A stretch of 38,091 nucleotides of DNA from Rhodospirillales bacterium (GTDB lineage: Bacteria; Pseudomonadota; Alphaproteobacteria; BOG-932; Roseiterribacteraceae), in the NCBI GenBank assembly GCA_028291345.1, contig JAQGIF010000254.1, forward strand, positions 1 through 38,091, written 5' to 3'. The notes beneath the pieces are model-generated. The model was not told the origin of the DNA. It worked only from the letters and a program-made list of their open reading frames with translations, and ran no database searches. A program made the translations under genes and the position numbers. Within the stretch, counting starts at the first letter, position 1; each line of letters begins with the position of its first letter. Shown here piece by piece: positions 8,181 to 15,170 of this stretch.

Positions 8181-8540
8181 GCCCCCCGAGGGGGATATGT
8201 GCGGTTGCATACTTATGTATGTTCGCTATTCGTTTTTACTGATTCCGCAAGCCGAACAGATAGTCAGCCAGGCTGATGCGAATCGCTGAAATTTGTTGTG
8301 ATAGCCATCCCCCGCTTCTGCCGGCATTAACCCGAAATAAGCCCACTCAACGGCCCGAACCCATGCGCAAAAAGCAGGACTGACCTTCTGATCCAGACGG
8401 ATAAGGTAACAAAGTGACCGTGAATTGGTTCTTAATTGTACGAAAAAACAAATAGCATGCGCATTCGTGATAATCTTTTGCACTGCACCCATCGCAGCCA
8501 TGCAAATGCCAATTTTTCTCGGATTCCTGCGGCTCTCCGC
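8181..8540. other. intergenic region without a convincing gene
   Basis: Between the dnaE2 remnant and the sRNA promoter the composition is AT-richer. A minus-strand frame of 91 codons (8226-8501) exists, but its codon use is unlike the neighbours, it has no ribosome site and its product matches nothing I know. I see no RNA gene here. Confidence 0.4.
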
Positions 8541-8569
8541 CTTGCCAAGCGTTCGCAGTTGCGATAGTT
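8541..8569 (+). promoter_or_regulatory. predicted promoter of the small RNA
   Basis: CTTGCC (8541-8546) and ATAGTT (8564-8569) are separated by 17 bases. The -10 element ends about nine bases before G8578, where the first RNA stem begins. The match to the TTGaca/TATaaT consensus is moderate, but the spacing and the position fit the RNA. Confidence 0.5.
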
Positions 8570-8577
8570 TCGCCCTC

Positions 8578-8665
8578 GATATGGCATCTTCCCCGCCATA
8601 TCCGACGCCTTTTTGAGGCGTTTCCTCCCTAAACTCGGGCCGCCATTGAGCGGCCCGTTTTTTTT
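8578..8665 (+). ncRNA. candidate trans-acting small RNA with anti-Shine-Dalgarno loops
   Basis: About 88 nucleotides fold into three hairpins in a row. Hairpin 1 is GATATGGC/GCCATATC (8578-8585 with 8595-8602), eight perfect pairs around the loop ATCTTCCCC. Hairpin 2 is ACGCCT/AGGCGT (8605-8610 with 8616-8621). A single-stranded TTCCTCCCTAAACT follows. Hairpin 3 is an intrinsic terminator. The CU-rich loop and linker are complementary to ribosome binding sites, the design known from alphaproteobacterial trans-acting sRNAs. No open frame explains these structures. I cannot assign it to a named Rfam family. Confidence 0.7.
8636..8665 (+). terminator. intrinsic terminator of the small RNA
   Basis: CGGGCCGC pairs perfectly with GCGGCCCG across the six-base loop CATTGA and is followed by eight T residues. 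It is the strongest classical terminator in the window. Confidence 0.92.
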
Positions 8666-8731
8666 AGCCCCAGCAAAAGACTTGCCGAGCGGCAGGCCTT
8701 CCCCGCGGGCCGACGAGGCCGGCCGTAAAGC

Positions 8732-9436
8732 CTAGCTCAATCCCACGACGGGAAGAGAGGCGCCGTGGATCGCGCGGGCCTTATCCGACGCCAGGAACAG
8801 AATGACATCGGCCAAGGCATCCGGGGCGATCCAGCGGCTAGCGTCCGCATCTGGCATGTCGGCGCGGTTAGCAGGACTGTCGATAATGCTGGGCAGAACG
8901 CAATTGACGTTGATGCCATGGTCCCGCAACTCGGCGCTCAGGCTCTCGGTCAGGCGGATGACGACGCTCTTGGAGGCGGAATAGGCGGCCATATTGCCCT
9001 TGCCGGTCACGCCGCCCATCGCCCCGATATTGACGATCTTGCCGAAACCGGCGGCCAGCATGGCGGGCACGACGGCGCGCACAACATTCAGCACGGAGCC
9101 GGCATTCAAGTTCATCAGACCGTTCCAGAACTCATCGGTCGTCTCATGAACCGCTGGCCCCATATTGAAGCCGCCGGCAACATTGCAGACGATTTGCACT
9201 GGCCCGAACTTCTTGGTCGCCACGGCCAATGCCGTATCGATCGCCGACCGGTCGGACAGATCCACCACCAGGGGAAGCTTGCTATCGCTCTCCGCACCGT
9301 ACGACGCTTCGAGCCGCTTGGCCGCGATATCGACCAACACGAGGCGCGCACCAGCCTCGGCAAAGGCCGCCGCGACGGCGCGTCCGAGCGTACCCGCCGC
9401 GCCCGTAATCATCACAACCTGACCCGCGATATCCAT
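8732..9436 (-). CDS. SDR-family oxidoreductase with Ala at the usual catalytic Ser position
   Basis: This 234-residue classical-length short-chain dehydrogenase has the Rossmann motif TGAAGTLG near the N-terminus, Asp at the end of strand 2 (LVDIA, suggesting NAD(H)), NVAGG, and the active-site YSASK. The residue 13 positions before that Tyr, normally Ser, reads Ala (NIGAMGG). Some SDR subgroups have this and may use another residue. GGAG lies nine bases before the ATG. Substrate unknown. It stands alone between the sRNA and a small protein gene. Confidence 0.87.
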   Translation of the reverse strand: MDIAGQVVMITGAAGTLGRAVAAAFAEAGARLVLVDIAAKRLEASYGAESDSKLPLVVDLSDRSAIDTALAVATKKFGPVQIVCNVAGGFNMGPAVHETTDEFWNGLMNLNAGSVLNVVRAVVPAMLAAGFGKIVNIGAMGGVTGKGNMAAYSASKSVVIRLTESLSAELRDHGINVNCVLPSIIDSPANRADMPDADASRWIAPDALADVILFLASDKARAIHGASLPVVGLS

Positions 9437-9613
9437 CTCGAAACGCTCCGCTGACGAATGTCCTACATATGAAGGAAGCGAACATGACGCCGGATTTCAC
9501 ACCCCGCAAGCGCCTGATAATCCGCCCGGCAAAACAGTTCACGTAACGATGGAACGAAATGGCGCATCCAATGCTTTTTTATCCAGATCGATTGCGTTCT
9601 GGGCAGGCCGGCG

Positions 9614-9802
9614 ATGGCAATGCGTGTCGTGAGTTTGAACTATCGGAACGGCCAGCGCGTCTGCGCGCCGATTTTCGTTTCACTCGAGGGACGAAACTAT
9701 AGTCCAACGGATATCGAGTTCGAGGAGGAGGCCCTGCGTTTCGCCATGCGCGACGGGCTGGTCCGCAATCGCAGCGACGTCGTAATCGTTGTCCGCCGTT
9801 AG
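9614..9802 (+). CDS. small hypothetical protein
   Basis: This gene encodes 62 residues, rich in Arg and Glu, with no signal peptide or membrane helix. The codon pattern fits the surrounding genes and an AGG precedes the ATG at 9614; an in-frame ATG at 9620 is the alternative. The predicted fold is a mix of strands (VVSLNYRNGQRV, VVIVVRR) and a Glu-rich helix. The family was not recognised. Confidence 0.5.
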   Translation: MAMRVVSLNYRNGQRVCAPIFVSLEGRNYSPTDIEFEEEALRFAMRDGLVRNRSDVVIVVRR

Positions 9803-9808
9803 ACGTCC

Positions 9809-9837
9809 AAAAAGAAAGCGCCCTCCTGTGAGGACGC
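9809..9837 (-). terminator. intrinsic terminator of the minus-strand small gene
   Basis: Read on the minus strand, GCGTCCTC pairs with GAGGGCGC (one G-U pair) across ACAG and is followed by TTTCTTTTT. It lies 17 bases after the stop of the gene ending at 9854 and between two convergent genes. Confidence 0.85.
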
Positions 9838-9853
9838 CTCCTAGCAGTGGTTT

Positions 9854-10090
9854 CTAAGGTTTCGCTGTAACCTTGGCCCCGCGCTTCAGCGCCGGATCCT
9901 CGCCATGGCTGTGGCTTTTTCCGGCCTCTTCAGCCTGCTCCAACTCACGCCGCTCCGGCCCGTCCAAAGCATCGGCCGCCTCGCGCGCCTTCTTGTCGAC
10001 CTGCCCGGTCTTCTCGAAATCCTGAACGCCCTTGTTATAGGCCTTCGCTGCCGTACGGTTACCTTCGCCCTCGTTGGCCTGTGTTCCCAT
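9854..10090 (-). CDS. small conserved hydrophilic protein
   Basis: The 78-residue protein is highly charged and probably largely helical: GEGNRTAAKAYN, then alternating Lys, Glu and Ala, and an EDPALKRGAK tail. It resembles the short GEGNRTAA-type proteins found in many alpha- and betaproteobacteria, which have no assigned function. AAGGAGGA just before the ATG is an excellent ribosome site, and a strong terminator follows. It may be cotranscribed with the OPT transporter whose stop lies 51 bases upstream. Confidence 0.75.
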   Translation of the reverse strand: MGTQANEGEGNRTAAKAYNKGVQDFEKTGQVDKKAREAADALDGPERRELEQAEEAGKSHSHGEDPALKRGAKVTAKP

Positions 10091-10141
10091 GATTGTCCTC
10101 CTTGGAATGGATGTCTGTCCAAGGAACGCCGAAGCCGAGAC

Positions 10142-12172
10142 TTATGATCCCCATTTTTTGCTGCCGGCGACCCGGCGGTAGAGATCGAAGCAGGCTATCA
10201 GGAAAAAGATGGCGGCGAGCCATTCGGCGATGGGCGCGAAACCGTCACTCACTAAAGCGAGCGGCGCCTGGTTGTCGGCGGCGACGATAAGGCCCGCGAG
10301 CAGCACGCCCACTAGGCTTTCCCCGACGATCAGCCCTGATGCCAGCAAGGTGCCGCGCCGGCGGGGCAGTTCGGCATAGGCCTCGAAGGCAGGGCCCGAT
10401 GTGGCCACACCGGCCTTGGCCGCGCGCGCCTTCAGGTAACGGTCGGCCAACCAGGCGACGAAGGCGCCGGCCGACACCGGCGTCGTCACCGCCGCCGGCA
10501 GATAGATCCCGAGCCCGACAGCCAGCGGGGGTAACCGGGCTACGCCGCCGAGCTTTTTCAGGATTTCGTCGACAACGATCAGCGCCATGCCAACAGCCAC
10601 GCCGATGCCGATCATCGTCCAGTCCAGCTTGCCGGACAGGATCCCCGTCGCCAAGGTCGACATCAAGGTCGCCTGCGGCGCGCCCAGCGCTTTGTTCGGG
10701 TCCATGCCCGCATGCGGCAAGGCGCCGGCGAAGCCATAGGCCTGATAGACCAGCTCCAGGATCGGCGGGATGACGATGGCACCGGCAATGACGCCGACGA
10801 TCAGCGCCAACTGCTGTTTGGCCGGAGTCGCACCGACAAGTTGCCCGGTTTTCAGATCCTGCAGATTGTCATTGGAGATGGTGGCGATCGCCAGCACCAC
10901 CGCGGTCACGAACAAGGCGATGGCGATCGCCTGTTTCTGGATGTCCGGGTTGGCGAGCTGCCCTTGCGGTCCGCCCAGCAGCATGCTGAGCAGCACCCCC
11001 GCCGAGACCACCGCCAATATACCGATACCGGAGATCGGGCTGTTGGACGAGCCGATCAGCCCAGCCATATAGCCGCAGGCGGTCGCGACGACGAAGCCGA
11101 TGATATAGCAGAAGATGGTCGAGGTGATGACCAGCGCCCACAGCATGCCGCCGCTGAACACGCCGGACTGGCCTATGAAGTAATAGAGAACTCCGGCCAG
11201 CGGCAGCATCAGCGCCAGACTGGTGCCGACGACATAGTCGAAGGGCAGGTCGCGCTCGGTGTTCGGCACCACGCCGCCCTTGCCGGAGCGGACGGCGGCC
11301 AACGCGGCGAGCGAAGCCTTGACCCCCTCGACCATCGGCATGAAAAGTTGGATCAGGGTCCAGATGGCGGCGACGCCGATGGCGCCAGCCCCGATCAACC
11401 GCACATTGTGCCGCCACAGGCCGGTGGCATAGGTGGCGGCGTCGATGCCCGCCTCTGCAGGATGGAGATAGGACAGGATCGGCACTGCCACACCCCAGGC
11501 GAGCAGCACCCCGACCAGCATCGCCAGGCCGACGATGATGCCGACCAGATAGCCTGCTCCGACCAGCGCCAGCGACATACCCGCCCCGATGCCAGTGGCA
11601 ATGCCGCCGACCCGGAAAAACACGCTGATCTCGGTCGCGAAAATGGCGAAGCCGCTACTGATGACGCTGAACCCGGCCGAGATCACGCTGCCGATGACGA
11701 CGTCGCGCAGGCCAGGCTGCCCCGGCTGGGGCGGCGCGTCGTCCTCGCCAGGGCTGCCGACTTTGAGGATTTCAGCGGCGGCGACGCCCTCGGGGTACGG
11801 CAGGTCGCTCTCGACCACCATAGCGCGGCGCAGCGGCACAGTGAACATCACGCCTAATATGCCGCCCAGCGCGCAGATGCCGGATGTCTGCCAGAAGGGA
11901 AAGCCCGCCCAGTAGCCGACCATCACCAGCCCGGGCAGCACGAAAATGATCGAGGACAACGTGCCCGCCGCCGAGGCGATGGTCTGGACGATATTGTTTT
12001 CGAGAATATTCGAGCCCTTGACCAGCCGCAGCACGGCCATCGAGATCACGGCAGCGGGGATGGACGAGGCGAAGGTGAGCCCCACCTTCAATCCCAGATA
12101 GATATTCGCGGCGGTGAAAACGACGGTGATAAGCACGCCGAGGATCACCCCGCGCAAAGTGAATTCACGCAT
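10142..12172 (-). CDS. OPT-family oligopeptide/metal-chelate transporter
   Basis: The protein of about 676 residues is almost entirely hydrophobic, with some 14 or more membrane helices. It carries OPT-family signatures: FTAANIYLGLKVGLTFASSI near the N-terminus, SDLPYPEGVAAAEILKVG after helix 4, and SPISGIGI in the middle. OPT proteins are proton-coupled importers of oligopeptides or metal-siderophore complexes; prokaryotic members are poorly defined. The start at 12172 (MREFTLRG) matches the usual family N-terminus. A GTG at 12223 would add 17 residues. The gene is divergent from an SDR with about 105 bases between them. Confidence 0.88.
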   Translation of the reverse strand: MREFTLRGVILGVLITVVFTAANIYLGLKVGLTFASSIPAAVISMAVLRLVKGSNILENNIVQTIASAAGTLSSIIFVLPGLVMVGYWAGFPFWQTSGICALGGILGVMFTVPLRRAMVVESDLPYPEGVAAAEILKVGSPGEDDAPPQPGQPGLRDVVIGSVISAGFSVISSGFAIFATEISVFFRVGGIATGIGAGMSLALVGAGYLVGIIVGLAMLVGVLLAWGVAVPILSYLHPAEAGIDAATYATGLWRHNVRLIGAGAIGVAAIWTLIQLFMPMVEGVKASLAALAAVRSGKGGVVPNTERDLPFDYVVGTSLALMLPLAGVLYYFIGQSGVFSGGMLWALVITSTIFCYIIGFVVATACGYMAGLIGSSNSPISGIGILAVVSAGVLLSMLLGGPQGQLANPDIQKQAIAIALFVTAVVLAIATISNDNLQDLKTGQLVGATPAKQQLALIVGVIAGAIVIPPILELVYQAYGFAGALPHAGMDPNKALGAPQATLMSTLATGILSGKLDWTMIGIGVAVGMALIVVDEILKKLGGVARLPPLAVGLGIYLPAAVTTPVSAGAFVAWLADRYLKARAAKAGVATSGPAFEAYAELPRRRGTLLASGLIVGESLVGVLLAGLIVAADNQAPLALVSDGFAPIAEWLAAIFFLIACFDLYRRVAGSKKWGS

Positions 12173-12277
12173 CGCTTGCTTCAATCCAATCTCCACGGCC
12201 GGAAAAAATCTGTTATGAGCCACCCTGGCCTATATCCAACAGGCCTGTCCAGCGGAACACCGTCTTGGGGGAAAGAG

Positions 12278-13066
12278 ATGAGCAGATCGAGCGACATGCA
12301 GCCCGCTTTGGGCTCGCCGGGCACAGCCGTGCTGATCACCGGCGGGGCGTCGGGCATCGGGCTGGCGTCCGCCCGAGCGCTGGCCGCCGTCGGAAGGCCA
12401 GTCGCGCTGTGGGACATAAACAAGACGAAGGCCGAAGCCGGCGCGGCGGCGATCACGGCGGATTACGGGGTCGCCACCCTGGGGGTCGGGATCGATCTGC
12501 GCGACCTGCAAGCTTTAGGACCAGCTTTGACCGAGACGCGCCGCGCTCTTTCACCGATCGGCGGGCTGGTTCATTCGGCCGGGATCGTCGATGTCGGCTC
12601 CCTGGACGGCGTCACGCCGGAAAGCTGGGACGATGGCATCAACACCCATCTGCGGCCACTGATCCTGCTGACCCAGGCGATGATGGAGGATTTCCGCGCC
12701 AATCCCGGTTCGGCCATCGTCGCCATCGCATCGATCAACGCGACCTTGGGCAACGCCGCAAACCCGATCTACACGGCGGCCAAGGGCGGGATGCTGTCGC
12801 TGGTGAGGTCGCTCGCCGACCGGTTGGCGACCGATAAGATCCGCATCAACTCGGTCTCGCCCGGCATGGTCCTGACGCCGATGATGCAGCCCAGCGTCGA
12901 TCATTTCCCGAAGGGCTATTTCGAGAAGCGCATCCTGATGGAGCGCCTGGGCAATCCCTCGGAGATCGGCCGGGTGGTACGCTTCCTGCTATCGGATGAG
13001 GCCAGTTATATGACAGCGGCGGAGGTTGTGGTGGATGGGGGAAATATTTCGTCGCAGCGGATTTAG
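12278..13066 (+). CDS. SDR-family oxidoreductase
   Basis: This classical short-chain dehydrogenase has 262 residues. It shows TGGASGIG, Asp in ALWDINKTK, the HSAGI block, the catalytic Ser in IASINATLG, and YTAAKGG with Tyr and Lys. The C-terminal end (YMTAAEVVVDGGNIS) is typical. Start chosen at 12278, with GGGGGAAAG just upstream; an internal ATG at 12296 is possible. The Asp after strand 2 suggests NAD(H). The substrate is not predictable. It faces the OPT gene across a short divergent region, so they may share control. Confidence 0.87.
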   Translation: MSRSSDMQPALGSPGTAVLITGGASGIGLASARALAAVGRPVALWDINKTKAEAGAAAITADYGVATLGVGIDLRDLQALGPALTETRRALSPIGGLVHSAGIVDVGSLDGVTPESWDDGINTHLRPLILLTQAMMEDFRANPGSAIVAIASINATLGNAANPIYTAAKGGMLSLVRSLADRLATDKIRINSVSPGMVLTPMMQPSVDHFPKGYFEKRILMERLGNPSEIGRVVRFLLSDEASYMTAAEVVVDGGNISSQRI

Positions 13067-13096
13067 GGCACGAATCGATCCTCTGTCCCTCACCGT

Positions 13097-13115
13097 CCCA
13101 TTGCTGCGCAATGGG
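13097..13115. terminator. hairpin between convergent genes
   Basis: CCCATTGC pairs perfectly with GCAATGGG across a three-base loop, midway between the convergent SDR and cytochrome genes. No T-tract is present, so termination is only possible. Confidence 0.4.
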
Positions 13116-13145
13116 TCCCCCCCCACAGGGCGGAGAGGATATCAA

Positions 13146-13604
13146 TCAGTGATTGCCTGCGATCGTGATGGTCTTCAGGGCGTCGCTGTCGGCTTTCAGT
13201 TCGGTGGTACCGGATTTGAAGCCGTTGGCGTCGATGAGGAAGCCGATGACGTCGATATACTGGTCGTGGGTCAGGCTGCCCGGCTTGCCCTGAGGCATGG
13301 TGGTCGAGACGCGCGTGAACAGTTCGCCGACATTATGGTTCAGCCAATGCGCCAGGAACTTGTCGCCCGCCAACTCCGGCACCGGCTCCTTACCGCCCAG
13401 GTCGGGCTGGTGGCACATCGCGCAATTAGCGTTGTAGACCTCTTCGCCGCGTTTGGACTGATCACTGGTGAAGATGCCATCGCCTGCGCTTTTACCCGCC
13501 GGCGTCGCTTCCGCGGCCAGCGCGAAGGACGGCGCGCCAGTCACGGCAAATCCGCCCGCCAAGACGGCGGCGAACAATGCGGTTGCCGTGTGCTTCATGA
13601 ACAT
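13146..13604 (-). CDS. class I c-type cytochrome, periplasmic
   Basis: The 152-residue precursor has a signal peptide (MFMKHTATALFAAVLAG to about residue 31). The heme motif CAMCH is at residues 61-65 and a methionine in TTMPQGKPGSL is the likely sixth ligand. The ATG at 13604 follows GGGGAGGG by eight bases, which settles the start. The sequence resembles small cytochromes c that accept electrons from PQQ or molybdenum dehydrogenases. Its neighbours (TetR, another cytochrome c and a PQQ enzyme) support a role in periplasmic oxidation. Confidence 0.88.
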   Translation of the reverse strand: MFMKHTATALFAAVLAGGFAVTGAPSFALAAEATPAGKSAGDGIFTSDQSKRGEEVYNANCAMCHQPDLGGKEPVPELAGDKFLAHWLNHNVGELFTRVSTTMPQGKPGSLTHDQYIDVIGFLIDANGFKSGTTELKADSDALKTITIAGNH

Positions 13605-13779
13605 GCCGATAACCCTCCCCATTCTTGGAACGTCAAATTTAACTGAACCTGCCTTCATAGGTAGGGTCGTAACGCAAAGCGAAGGCAAAATCGAGCCGAG
13701 CTCGACCTCACCGGAACGATAATGTCGCGGCGAATCGTGTCGTGACGATGGCGGCCGAAGGCCGCATCTCCCTAATGTT

Positions 13780-14466
13780 TTAGCTGGAGCGCGCCAGGAA
13801 ACCGCGAAACTGTTCCCCCAGGAACGCCACGATCGCTGCGTGGTCGGTATTGGGCCTGAAGGCCAGATCGAAGACGCAAAATTCGAACTGGATCATCAGC
13901 ATTCGCACGCGCAGCCGGGCATCGGCCGACGCATCCGGCGCGGAGGCGCGGGCGAAGGCGGGAAAGCGTTCGCCCAGCATGCGGATGACCGCCTGCCGGA
14001 TCGTCTCCTCCCACTGCATGCCTTCGGGTTCGAGCGACGCGATCTGAACGATGATGTCATAAAATGGCCGGTTCGCCCGGTAAAAGCCGATCAGCCCCTC
14101 GACCCAGCGATCAATATCCCCGTCGGTTATAGGATCGGACGGCCGGACAGCGTCGTATTCGGCGAAAAGCCGCGGCCAGAACTGGTCGAACAACGCCTTG
14201 GTCATCGCGAATTTGCTGTCGAAATGACGGTAGAAAGTGCTGCGATTGACCCCGGCGCGCTTCACGATGTCGTCCACCGCCGCGCCCGCATAGGAGGATT
14301 CGGCGAAGGCGTCGTAGGCGGCGGCCAGCAGTTTCTCGCGGCTGCTCTGCTTCTGGCGCTGTTGAAGTTCGGTCCGGCCGCTGACCGCCGGCTGCGTCGG
14401 AAGCAGAAGCGCCGGAATTTCCGATTTGGACGAAACTTTAGGTTCTAAAGATTGGATTGTGACCAT
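13780..14466 (-). CDS. TetR/AcrR-family transcriptional regulator
   Basis: The 228-residue protein begins with a 30-residue low-complexity extension. Then comes the TetR helix-turn-helix (about residues 42-90: REKLLAAAYDAFAE, GAAVDDIVKRAGVNRSTFYR, HFDSKFAM). The C-terminal ligand domain is typical in length. It is divergent from the cytochrome c gene at 14661 across 194 bases, and the PQQ enzyme follows that gene. It is therefore a candidate regulator of the cytochrome/PQQ module, though I found no clear operator. Effector unknown. Confidence 0.87.
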   Translation of the reverse strand: MVTIQSLEPKVSSKSEIPALLLPTQPAVSGRTELQQRQKQSSREKLLAAAYDAFAESSYAGAAVDDIVKRAGVNRSTFYRHFDSKFAMTKALFDQFWPRLFAEYDAVRPSDPITDGDIDRWVEGLIGFYRANRPFYDIIVQIASLEPEGMQWEETIRQAVIRMLGERFPAFARASAPDASADARLRVRMLMIQFEFCVFDLAFRPNTDHAAIVAFLGEQFRGFLARSS

Positions 14467-14660
14467 GATCCCGCTTGATGATGTCGCCGCAGCCGCTGAA
14501 AGTCATCGACGCGACATTTTGTTGCATCATAGGGTTTCGGCCATTAAGCTGCAAGTATCGGCCGCATATATCACTCTTGACCGCCCGGCTGAGTGGGCAC
14601 ATCAGTTAAAAATCTATCAACTCCGTTTGAAAATCAACAACGCAAATTCGAGGTTTTAAG

Positions 14661-15053
14661 ATGCTGCGCCTTTCTCTTACGTCCGCCCTTCTCGTCGTTA
14701 CGCCTATCCTTCTTGCCGTCACGAGCGTCGGCGCGCGCGCCGCTGGCGACCCTGAAATGGGCAAGCGCCAATTCGCACCATGCAGCGCCTGCCATACCGT
14801 GGAAGCAGGCGGCCCGGACAAGATCGGTCCCAATCTGCATGGCATCTTCGGCCGCAAGGCCGGTAGCGAACCGAATTTCGCCTATTCCGATGCGCTGAAG
14901 AATTCTGGCATCGTCTGGGACGCCGACAAACTTAACACCTGGATCACGAAGCCGGCAGCAATGGTCCCCGGCACCAAGATGGCGTTCCTGGGCATCAGCA
15001 ACGAAGCCGTCCGCGCCAACATCATCGCCTATCTGCAAGAGGCGACGAAGTAA
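14661..15053 (+). CDS. cytochrome c2/c550-type protein
   Basis: The precursor has 130 residues. A signal peptide ends near ARAAG (residue 28-29). CSACH at 41-45 binds heme, [14 protein letters not shown] is the classic cytochrome c2 segment, and the Met in [11 protein letters not shown] is the sixth ligand, followed by the C-terminal helix [10 protein letters not shown]. It is full length for mitochondrial-type class I cytochromes. GAGG precedes the ATG. It lies 117 bases before the PQQ enzyme on the same strand and is the natural electron acceptor candidate for it. Confidence 0.92.
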   Translation: MLRLSLTSALLVVTPILLAVTSVGARAAGDPEMGKRQFAPCSACHTVEAGGPDKIGPNLHGIFGRKAGSEPNFAYSDALKNSGIVWDADKLNTWITKPAAMVPGTKMAFLGISNEAVRANIIAYLQEATK

Positions 15054-15067
15054 GACCCGCGTTATTC

Positions 15068-15106
15068 CCCGTCATCGCGAAGGAGCAAACTCCTCGCAAT
15101 GACGGG
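15068..15106. repeat. REP-like imperfect palindrome
   Basis: CCCGTCAT...ATGACGGG arms enclose a second stem ending GGAG CAAA CTCC, with one mismatch and one bulged base. The CGTCATTGCGAGGAG type of sequence is a widespread dispersed extragenic palindrome in proteobacteria. Only this copy is present in the window. It lies between the cytochrome c and PQQ genes and could trim or stabilise a joint transcript. Confidence 0.6.
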
Positions 15107-15170
15107 TTAAGTTACGTAAAGTGAAGTAAGAATCGCCCACAAGGGCCAACGAATCCTGGGAGGGACCTAT

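Noticed and set aside
8226-8501. 91-codon minus-strand frame
   Set aside because: No ribosome site, codon usage unlike neighbours, low similarity to anything recognisable.
9484-9546. 20-codon frame with AAGGAAG upstream, beginning MTPDFTPRKR
   Set aside because: Too short, with no conserved feature or signal peptide; the ribosome-like motif is expected by chance.
10712-11857. 381-codon plus-strand frame opposite the OPT transporter, rich in Asp, His, Gln and Arg
   Set aside because: Its composition is that of an antisense of a hydrophobic protein. The minus strand encodes a complete OPT transporter.
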